From positions 60,319,793-60,383,792 of the forward strand of contig OX326958.1 of NCBI GenBank assembly GCA_946800325.1: a stretch of 64,000 bases of DNA, in the 5' to 3' direction. Each line of letters opens with the position of its first letter. The stretch's first letter is position 1. This document shows positions 56,079 through 64,000 of the stretch, one piece after another. This DNA is from Luzula sylvatica. Taxonomy: Eukaryota; Streptophyta; Magnoliopsida; Poales; Juncaceae. Both the position numbers and the translations under genes were made by a program. The notes beneath the pieces were generated by a model, which worked only from the letters and a program-made list of their open reading frames with translations, did not search any database and was not told where the DNA came from.

Positions 56079-57257
56079 TTAGGTTCTTGGTGGTCCAACA
56101 CCCTTTGAGGTGGAGGGACCCATGTTGTGTCTATCTTTACGCATCCATACAAAGTTTTTAGTGGATTTTGGGTGGCGAAGATCACAACTCGTGGATATGT
56201 GTCCTAACTTGCAACAATAATTGCAAAAAGCAATTGTCGGTTTGTTGATGGTTTCGGAACTCTTGACAAAGTAATTTGAGAGTTGGTTTGTTAGGGGTTT
56301 CTTTTGAGGTATCGGTTTGATTGAGTTGACAAAGTTGTTTTTCGGTTGAAAAGGTTTGCGTGTATGGTTGTAAGGTCTAGGATCCCCCGGTTGATATGAA
56401 CGGTTGGCGGGGTAATTCACCTCATAAAAATAACCATTTGATCCTCGTTGAAACCAACATTCGGGTCGTCCCAAATCGGTACGTCTATGGGATGATGGTT
56501 GCGTAAGGTGGTTATCCCTATGATAGAACCGATTATGTGTAGGATGTTCCATTCTAACATTTTTACCTTTGTTTTGATCATGGTATATGAATGCATTTCC
56601 GCGATTGTTTCGTTGATTGTTCTCCCGTTTACCTTTTTGATCATTGGATTTTGAGAGGCCGGGTGTACTCTCCTTTTTGAACCCAAGACCCGACTTGTCG
56701 TTTGGCTTTTGTCCCACTAACGCCCCTTTCAATATTTGATCCAATGATGGGGTGCTTGGTGCACGTGATGCACAAGCCTTCTCCAAGGATTCATTTTCTA
56801 CTTTGGAGTTTTGGAGTTCCACTCTTAGGTGTGATATCTCAAGGTTGAGGGTTTTACATTCACACTTTGAGAAGCCTTGGAATTCCTTTAATTGTGCTTG
56901 GTATGCTTTTACTGATAGTTCTAGGGAAGCTACCTTTGCATTTAGAGCTAGAATTGTGCTCTTGTCTTTTCTCTCCTTTGAACATGGTTCATCAACGTCT
57001 CTTAAGAGGTCGTCGAATGATTCAAGATCGAGTTCCGTGTTGAATTTTGGTGAGGAACATGAACTCGAGGTTGGACTAATTGAATGGAATATAGGGTTGA
57101 GAATTACCTCATGACCTCGGTTATGTGGTGAACTAGATGAGGATACTTGAGAGGTGAAGCTCATAGAGTGCGGCGTACATGGTTTCGATATTGAAGCTCG
57201 TTGGAGAATCATAGCTTGAATTGCTCTTTCTACCACATCATCCATCGATGTTACCAT
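56079..57257 (-). CDS. C1 Gag-like ORF with coiled coil and zinc knuckle
   Basis: I start it at the ATG at 57257 (MVTSMDDVVERAIQAMILQR), about 60 bp after the PBS; an upstream in-frame GTG is not needed. About 392 residues. A Ser/Pro-rich region comes first, then a coiled coil at about 98-162 (ILALNAKVASLELSVKAYQA; LEISHLRVELQNSKVENESL), a basic Asn/His-rich region, and a CCHC knuckle at 345-358 (CNYCCKLGHISTSC) followed by FVWMRKD. This layout resembles the C-terminal half of Copia Gag of the SIRE/Maximus kind, without the usual N-terminal Gag domain. It probably binds element RNA. Confidence 0.7.
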   Translation of the reverse strand: MVTSMDDVVERAIQAMILQRASISKPCTPHSMSFTSQVSSSSSPHNRGHEVILNPIFHSISPTSSSCSSPKFNTELDLESFDDLLRDVDEPCSKERKDKSTILALNAKVASLELSVKAYQAQLKEFQGFSKCECKTLNLEISHLRVELQNSKVENESLEKACASRAPSTPSLDQILKGALVGQKPNDKSGLGFKKESTPGLSKSNDQKGKRENNQRNNRGNAFIYHDQNKGKNVRMEHPTHNRFYHRDNHLTQPSSHRRTDLGRPECWFQRGSNGYFYEVNYPANRSYQPGDPRPYNHTRKPFQPKNNFVNSIKPIPQKKPLTNQLSNYFVKSSETINKPTIAFCNYCCKLGHISTSCDLRHPKSTKNFVWMRKDRHNMGPSTSKGVGPPRT

Positions 57258-57315
57258 TAAGGCCTTGATCGTTATACAAATTGTCACCTTTACTCAAAGA
57301 GACGGTCAGTATTTT

Positions 57316-57327
57316 GCTCTGATACCA
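57316..57327 (-). promoter_or_regulatory. C1 primer-binding site (initiator tRNA-Met class)
   Basis: Minus-strand TGGTATCAGAGC, two bases inside the 5' LTR, is the common plant PBS complementary to initiator tRNA-Met. It differs from the tRNA-Asp class of E5, confirming that C1 is a different lineage. Confidence 0.95.
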
Positions 57328-57329
57328 AT

Positions 57330-58825
57330 TGTTGGTTAATTCTAACCTAGAGGGGGGTAAATTTGGCAATCTAACTTACACTTAGTTTAGATTTAAACCT
57401 AATTTACGGTGCGGAATAAATAATAATTTAGATGATAGAGATGATACCGTCCAAACACTTTAACACAAGATGTTTGTTTACGAAGTTCGGTAGGTGGTTG
57501 CTTTTTAGCTTTAACTCACCTTTTACTCGCTTAATTGACCGACTCAATTATTTGCGAGTACCTACGTCTCCGGGAATGCCTTGTGCCTCTTTTTGGCCTT
57601 CGATTGAATTCCAACTCAACTCGATTACAAGGTTTGCCTAGATCGATTTACACGTTTCTATCGATCTATAGCGGGCTTTACACTTCTTGGTCTTAGCCTA
57701 TTACAATTTCTAAATACTAATCTTGAAACGTGATCGGTCACGCAAGTTGGGAATAGTATTTGAAGGAGGAAGAGGGAAATCTAATCTCTAAGATTGTTTT
57801 AGTAGATTAGCTAACTCAAAAGTATAGCAAGGATTCTCTCTTTCATAAGTTTGATTTCGATTGAAAAAAGTTGCAAGAGAGAATGAGGGAAGGGTTCCAT
57901 TTATAGAACACATAGACCCTTCCCAACCTTGTATTTTCTGCATAGTCCGTTATAACGGACTGAATGTCCGTTATAACGGACCATAAGTCAAAACTAGCCG
58001 TTACGGCTATTATATTCGAATTGTTACACATTCCGTTACAACGGAACATAAGTCCGTTATAACGGAAGTCTGTGTTATGAAGTCCGTTCCAACGGATTAC
58101 TGAGTCCGTTATAACGGATATCATACTGCGAACTCTTCTTCATTTAGAATTTAATTCCCGTTGTAACGGAGAATACTCCGTTACAACGCTATAAGGTAGT
58201 CCGTTATAACGGATTGGTTAATCCGTTACAACGGACTTGAAGAGAGTAGTATCACACAGAAGTGAGGTCAATGTCCGTTATAACGGACATATATGTCCGT
58301 TATAACGGACATACTTCTGTGACATCCTTCAAGTTTAGATTTAATTAGAGTTGTAACGGACATCATTCCGTTACAACGCTTTGATAGAGTCCGTTATAAC
58401 GGATTGGTTAATCCGTTATAACGGACTATGTTGTGAATTCCAATCTTGAATAGGACGAGTATGTCCGTTATAACGGACTATGAGTTCCGTTGTAACGGAC
58501 ATACTGATTTCAGCTTTTTATTTTAATTCATCAATTTGATGGATTTCGAATATAATTGTTTGACTTTATTTTGAGCTTAATCATACATAAACAAGTTTAG
58601 GGATACCTATACTATGTTTTGGTGATTAGATTGATATCCCAACTTGCGGAATCTTCGATGTCTTGATTCCGTGATTCTTCTACATCTTGACCTTCTTCGT
58701 GATTCTTGATTCTTCGATGTCCTTTCATTTTGTACCTATCTCCTACACATTTATCTTGCTAGATTTCGTTAGTAGTATCGACATTGTATTTGAGATAATC
58801 AAACAATAGGAAATTTGAACCAACA
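57330..58825 (-). repeat. C1 5' LTR
   Basis: 1496 bp, identical by eye to 51495-52990. TATAAATGG box about 57905-57898; palindrome array 57947-58498 upstream of it. Confidence 0.95.
57947..58498. repeat. Palindrome array in C1 LTR (right copy)
   Basis: Same sites as the left copy. In the 5' LTR it occupies U3, about 40-600 bp upstream of the TATA box, an enhancer-like position. Composites at 58208-58227 and 58398-58417. Confidence 0.92.
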
Positions 58826-61482
58826 GGAATGTCCGCGAGTGTCCACCCGAATGCCTTCTTGTTCCGTTTTAGCACTTCAACGAGTTTCTCTTCTTGTTCC
58901 TTTGCTAGACTCGAGGCAATTATCACCAGCAAGGTCTCTGCTTCATCCAAAAATACGTATTTTAGTCCAAAAGGTAGTGATTTTAGATCTAACCTTGGAG
59001 CTTGTTCGGTGGAAGGTGGAGCTCTTTGCATCGGGATTTCGAGGTCTCTTAGAAAGAGTGCTTGATCTATGCTTCGTTCTTCTTCCAACTCCGACTCGAT
59101 TTCGAATGTAGGATTGTCACATCCTTCAAATTCTTCGAACAAAGGGTTTGAGCTCCATTGAAAGTTTTCGAATGAGCTATCCATGACCTCTTGTACACAA
59201 TCGTCGATCACGTCCATAGCACTTAAGTTGAGTGTACCTACAATGGGTTCCTTTAGTTTGTCAAAAATATTGAATTTGATTACCTCATCATCGAACTCCA
59301 TCGTGAGCTCTCCCGCGTGTACATCGATTTTTGTGCGCGCCGTCTTCAAAAATGGCCGTCCAAGGAGAATCGGGGTTGAATCGTTACTCCCCTCATTCAT
59401 GTCCAACACGTAGAAATCTGCGGGGAAGTAAAGTCCATTCACCGTCACGATCACATCTTCGACTACTCCCACCGGCTTCGTCGTAGATCTATCGGCCAAT
59501 TGAATTACTACTTGTGTATCGTCGAGAGGGCCGAGATCTAGGGTTTTGAAAACCGAGAAGGGCATTACATTGATGGATGCGCCTAAATCGAGCATGCATT
59601 TGGGTAACTCGTGTTGCCCAATTTTGCAAGGGATAGCGAACATCCCCGGATCTTTGTGCTTTTGGGGGAGTCTCAAAATCGCCGAAACACTCTCCCCCAC
59701 ACTAATCAACTCATCTCCTTTTGTCTTTCTTTTGTTCGTGCACAATGCCTTGAGATATTTTGCCAAACGAGGCACTTCTTTGATTGCTTCGAGTAGAGGA
59801 ATGTTTACCTCCACTTTCTTTAAGATGGCAAGCACGTCGTTATTCGATTCGATTGGCTTTGGGAGACGACTCGGGAAAGGTGGCTTGACTTGAGTCGATT
59901 CGGGTTCTAACTCTTGAGTTGGTAACGTCGCGGCTTGAGTCGGACTCTTCTTCGGTACCGGTACCTCGAGCTCCTTTTCTTCTTGTACTTCCTTGCTCTT
60001 CGAACTTTCGCCCACCTCTTTACCGCTTCGGAGCGATATTGCGTTCACATGCCTTTGCTCGGAAGGAGCCAAAGATTGAGATTGGAGTCGAGATGTACCT
60101 TGGGATTCGATTACGTTTACTCGAGTGGCAATTTGATTGATTTGAGTCTCCAAGTTGCCCACATGGCGATTCGTGTTCGAAACCTCTTGCCTTACACTTG
60201 AGATCTCTTGCTTCAATTCTTGCTTAAATTCTTGCTTCATCGTTTCCATGTTTTTATTGACTCCCCCGATTTCTTGTTTGATTATAGAGGTTATACCGTC
60301 CATCATTGTCTTCATATCGAACTCTTGTCCTTGTACCGGTTTCGGTATCGGTTGTGAAGCGTTCGGGTGTTGGTATGTGGCCGGCTTTGTAAACGGTTGG
60401 CGATACGGATCGGGTTGAGCGTTGTTCGTGTTTGACCATGAGAAGTTCGGGTGATTGCGAAGGTTGGGATTGTACGAGTTTGAGGTGTCGAATTTCTTGT
60501 AAACGGCATTTGCATCTTCGATCACACTTGGGCACTCATCGGTGTGGTGAGTATTCGCGAGGCAAACCCCACATTTTTTCGTTTCCTCCTTGCCCAATGC
60601 CTTCATGATGATCTCGAGCTTGTCGTTAAGCATGTCGACATTGAGGTCGCTACACGCATTAACTCGGCATTCAACATTCCTTCTTGATTGAGAATTGGTT
60701 GCCATTACTTCAAGTAGCTTCTTAATCTCTTCGAGATCCTTGTTCGCGATACTTCCCCCCGCGGATGCGTTGAGGAATTGACTCTCGGAGTATCCTAGCC
60801 CTTGTATAAATTGCTCGTATAGGTAATGGATTGCGACATTGTGGCTTGGACATTCCTCCATCAAACGATTGAATCGATCGTAATACTCGTGGAGAGCTTC
60901 GTTTGGCTTTTGCGTGATTGCTAGAAGTTCTCGCCTAATTGCCGCCAATCTCGAATGCGAGTAGTATTTCTCCTTGAAACGCCTAGCCACTTCATTGAAA
61001 TCGAGGGGTCCTCGTAGGTTGTAGAACCAATCTTTCGGCCCTTCACCTAGCGAATAAGGAAAAATAAGAAGTAGAATATCGTTAAATGCTTCATAATTTG
61101 CATAGATGTTTAGTTGAATTTTAAAATCTTTCAAATGCTTGTGTGGGTTTTCGGTTGCTTTGCCATGAAAGATGGGTAAAGAGCCAATGATGCTCGGATC
61201 GGCTTTAAAGTTCGGTATATTCGGCCTAATAAAATTGTAATTATCTTCTATGATATTTGGGGCCACTAATTCCTTTAATGTTTTCGGTCTTGGAATCCTA
61301 GTTTCATCATCCATGTTTGAATTTAAATGAGTAGAGAGAGAAGAAAAAGTTTGAGTTTGAAGTTGAGGTTCGTCTTGATCTTCTTGTGTCGGTTCCTTGC
61401 TCTTCTTAGAGCTCTTGTTCCTTCTTTCGATTTCCTTGACAAATGGAAGTAATTCGCCTTTTCGTGATCTTGTGTTGTGCAT
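58826..61482 (-). pseudogene. E5 gag-protease-RT start, 5' part of a gag-pol split by C1
   Basis: ATG at 61482 (MHNTRSRKGELLPFVKEIER); an upstream in-frame GTG at 61500 also exists. It carries full Gag (NFIRPNIPNFKADPSIIGSL, KDWFYNLRGPLDFNEVARRF, EYYDRFNRLMEECPSH), the Cys/His motif (CGVCLANTHHTDEC), a coiled Gln-rich part, protease (MLDLGASINVMPFSVF) and the pre-RT linker up to AFGWTLADIP. C1 then adds a foreign tail of about 22 codons that stops at 58759. No stop or frameshift occurs in the E5-derived part. Confidence 0.93.
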
Positions 61483-61591
61483 AAAGCTTTCTTCCTTCAC
61501 CTAGATTGTCACAAAAGAACAAAGAAGTGAGTAAACAAATTTATGAATTTAAATCTCAAATTTTGATCTAAAATATTGACTTAAACACCGC

Positions 61592-61609
61592 TCCCCGGCA
61601 GCGGCGCCA
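61592..61609 (-). promoter_or_regulatory. E5 primer-binding site (tRNA-Asp class)
   Basis: Minus-strand TGGCGCCGCTGCCGGGGA, two bases inside the 5' LTR; the best-preserved copy of this site in the window. Confidence 0.95.
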
Positions 61610-61611
61610 TT

Positions 61612-63191
61612 TGATGAGCGGGTTTTCGGCGTGTAAAATTATCGTTGTATTCGAAAACCCGATTCAATCAATAAGTGTGAAAATATATGTGTATAGTGAA
61701 AAATATGAAAGTTCGTTCCACGGGGAGCAATTGCGTCAAAATTTGGATCAAAATGGATGAGAAATAACGAAGAAAATTCACAGAAGATAGTCCGTTACAA
61801 CGGAAGTGAGTTCCGTTACAACGGACTTGAGTGAAAATTCTGGCGCTAAGTGTGAGATGAACGTCCGTTACAACGGATGAAACTCCGTTATAACGCACTA
61901 AACTGGTCCGTTATAACGAACAGGGGTTGCGTTGCAACGGATTGGTTAATCCGTTACAACGGACCACGTTGTCCGTTACAACGCACTAGTATGAGTGATA
62001 TCGAATGCTTTTCCTTGCTGGTCCGTTACAACGGAAGTAAGTTACGTTACAACGGAGTACCAACAGACTGAAAGTCAGGTACAAACCGAATGGTCCGTTA
62101 TAACGCAAGTTAGGTTCCGTTACAACGGAGTATGTTCTGGATTTCGAATTTGTAATTTGAATTGAGGATTGAATTGAAGGTTTGTTTAGGGATTGATTTA
62201 TTGGAAATTTGAACTAAGTTTAAGGCAGTAATTGAGGGCAAAAGATCAAGTAAAAGAACAAGTTTAGAACAAAGATTCGATTCAAGTAAACAAGAAACTA
62301 AAGATTCATTAATCCGAGAATTCTTTACACAACAAAATCCAATCAAACAACAATTAATCAAGTAATTTGAAAAGGAGTACACCTAGTTGAGAAAGCCTCG
62401 AAGTGAAGCTCCTTGTCTCCTTGCCTCGTACCGAAAGATCCTTGCTCCTTGTCTCGAGAGTGATGGATTGTACCGAAGGGATGAAGCTCCCTTGTCTCGG
62501 ATCGCAATCACTTCGAAGAAACTTGAATCGAGTCACGGCACTTCTTCTCAATTCCACCGTAGGGAATAGCTCCTTGTCACGGCCCGATCTTCGAAGGATG
62601 AGAAGGATTCGTCGAAGGGATGAGCTCCCTTGTCTCGACTAGTCCTTGAGAGATTTTTCTTGATTGATCTTGAAGTATCTTGAAGGATCTTGATTGTGCT
62701 TGGAAAAAAGAGAGGGAGAGAGAGAGTAAAAAGGGTAAAAAGAGCGTCCCAAACTCGTGGCCCTTGTGGTCATATTTATAGCACTCACGGAGTCTTCTTA
62801 TTGGCCACGAGTTGGTGAAGAGGATTGAGGGTAATGAGGTAATTTCCATCAAAGGTAGGTGGGCTGGATAAGGGCTAAGGATTGAGTGGTTTTCGTATAA
62901 ACTTGTGTGTAAGTTTTCATCATGATGATTGTTTGCCTCCCGTCTCATTTATGTACCGAATATATCGGTGTAATATATCATTTTCACTCCTCTTGACGTG
63001 TTGGAGACAACTACACTCTCCAAATTCCCAGAAATTCCTTCTAATTCCTGTAATTAAGCAGTAAAACACACTTAGTGAAGAAATATTCATGTTATCTCAA
63101 ATATGATTAATAAAGTATATAGAATTGTTCTTCACAAGGGCTAAAATCCCCAAATTAAGCATTAATTTTGTGCCTTATTTGCCTCACATCA
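61612..63191 (-). repeat. E5 5' LTR
   Basis: 1580 bp. Minus-strand TATAAATA at 62780-62773; palindrome array 61792-62129 about 650-990 bp downstream of the TATA box, hence in the transcribed leader; composite at 61936-61955. By eye it differs from the other E5 LTR at three bases (near 62190, 62202 and 62951). Confidence 0.95.
61792..62129. repeat. Palindrome array in E5 5' LTR
   Basis: Base-for-base copy of 45632-45969. Start-to-start steps along the array include 21, 20, 21, 22, 22, 21 and 22 bp. Confidence 0.9.
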
Positions 63192-63672
63192 GTAACAAGA
63201 ACTAAAGATTCATTAAACCGAGAATTCTTTACACAAATCCAATTCGAATTTAAACTACAAGAATTACATGAAAGGAAAGAAAACACCTAGAGAGATGAAG
63301 TGAGCTCCGAGTCTCGTCTTGGATGCCTTCCTTGTTGTTTGAGATGCTAGTGAGCTAGACACTTCGCACAACACGTTCCTTTCGTACCAATCCACCCGCC
63401 AATAGAAGAGAGCTTCGTACTGGTTGAGTGAACTCGAGATTGCAAGAAGCCCAATTGGAAGAAAGCTCCCGAGTGGAATAGAGTAAGCTTGACTCCTTGC
63501 TTGCGCGGATTCGGATGAAGAAAGCTCCACCTCAATCCTCGCAACTCGATCTTCGTCGAAGTGTAAACCAATTCACCGAATGAAGTGAGCTTCTATTCGG
63601 TGATCGATTTAGAGAATTATCGTTCGTATTTGCAATTTTTGCGTGTTCTTGAAGGTTCTTGGACTTGCTTAA

Positions 63673-63735
<63 letters not shown>

Positions 63736-64000
63736 GGCATAAAAGAGCGTCCCAAACTCGTGGCCCTTGTGGTCATATTTATAGCACTCATGGAGTCTTC
63801 TTATTGGCCACGAGTTGGTGAAGAGGATTGGGGGTAAGGAGGTAATTCCCACCAAAGGTAGGTGGGCAGGATAAGGACTGAGGATTGAGTGGTTTTCGTG
63901 TAGACTTTTGTGTAAGTTTCTATCATGATAATTGTTTGCCTCCCGTCTTATTCATGTACCGAATGTATCGGTATAATATATCGTTTTCACTTCTCTTGAC
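63192..64000 (-). repeat. L6: right part of the interrupted LTR (runs off window)
   Basis: Continues the L6 LTR after the second GTAAC. It contains a (GA)n tract (63673-63732) and a minus-strand TATAAATA at 63783-63776. It is homologous to the E5 LTR but with a different middle (63240-63660). The LTR end and the element body are beyond base 64000. Confidence 0.85.

Larger units (their letters stand above)
51495..58825 (-). mobile_element. Non-autonomous Copia-like LTR element C1 (TSD GGAAT)
   Basis: 7331-bp insertion with two 1496-bp LTRs (51495-52990 and 57330-58825) that look identical, ends TGTTGGTT...AACCAACA, and target duplication GGAAT (51490-51494 and 58826-58830). It reads leftwards. 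The PBS of the initiator-Met class (57316-57327) and the PPT (52991-53003) are intact. It carries a Gag-like ORF and a second ORF but no protease, RT or integrase, so it must use proteins of a relative. Confidence 0.95.
45452..63191 (-). mobile_element. Young Athila element E5 (TSD GTAAC), carries nested C1
   Basis: Complete element with two 1580-bp LTRs (45452-47031 and 61612-63191) that differ at three positions by eye, and the exact 5-bp duplication GTAAC (45447-45451 and 63192-63196). It reads leftwards: 5' LTR, PBS 61592-61609, gag-pol, 3' spacer, PPT 47032-47047, 3' LTR. Without C1 the element is about 10.4 kb. It has no env-like ORF. Confidence 0.95.

Noticed and set aside
58759..58830. 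Fusion of E5 gag-PR with about 22 C1-derived codons as a new protein
   Set aside because: It is the accidental read-through of E5's frame into the C1 LTR end at a fresh insertion.

Overview
The window is plant nuclear DNA made almost entirely of transposable elements and one satellite array; I see no intact host gene, rRNA or tRNA. Three things point to an angiosperm, probably pericentromeric or other repeat-rich heterochromatin. First, the Gypsy elements are of the Athila type: Gag-PR-RT-RNaseH-IN in one reading frame, no chromodomain, and a primer-binding site of the tRNA-Asp class. Second, there are a plant L1-like LINE, a CACTA transposon end carrying a plant cysteine-synthase exon, and Copia pieces. 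Third, a tandem array with a monomer of about 123 bp is present. The species cannot be named from this sequence.

Layout, left to right. 1-6416: L1-like LINE on the minus strand, with three overlapping ORFs, inserted in the gag of an Athila element called H1 here. 6417-20195: H1 (plus strand), with gag-pol split by a complete nested minus-strand non-autonomous element, N1 (7133-13040, TSD GAATG), and ending in a 3' LTR (18678-20195). 20196-22365: remains of a Ty1/Copia element that breaks off inside satellite sequence (22366-22539). 22540-26583: Athila H2 (plus; 5' LTR, gag, PR, start of RT), cut by a CACTA element (26584 to about 29589) that captured an O-acetylserine(thiol)lyase exon. 29590-35290: satellite array of about 46 monomers. 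35289-36598: Athila H3, a sister copy of H2. 36599-37440: unidentified. 37441-43668: Athila H4 (minus; pol, most of gag, 3' spacer). 43669-44779: unidentified DNA with an exon-like piece and a G-rich minisatellite. 44780-45451 and 63192-64000: an LTR (L6) interrupted by the young Athila element E5 (45452-63191, minus, TSD GTAAC). E5 in turn contains a non-autonomous Copia-like element, C1 (51495-58825, minus, TSD GGAAT), whose two LTRs look identical.

Insertion order can be read directly. L6 was entered by E5, whose LTRs differ at 3 of 1580 positions; E5 was then entered by C1. If C1 is removed, the E5 gag-pol frame is continuous from 61482 to 48753 (about 1797 codons), so C1 disrupted what looks like a coding-competent element.

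The most unusual signal is not a gene. Clusters of a short palindrome, core CGTTRYAACG, usually written CCGTTRYAACGG, occur in the LTRs of N1, L6 and E5, in the 3' spacers of H4 and E5, next to H1 at 20196-20480, and in the unrelated element C1 (both LTRs and in front of its second ORF). Neighbouring copies sit mostly 20-22 bp apart centre to centre, about two helical turns. A composite of two such sites around ATTGGTTAAT occurs nine times. This looks like a shared cis-acting module carried by otherwise unrelated retrotransposons.
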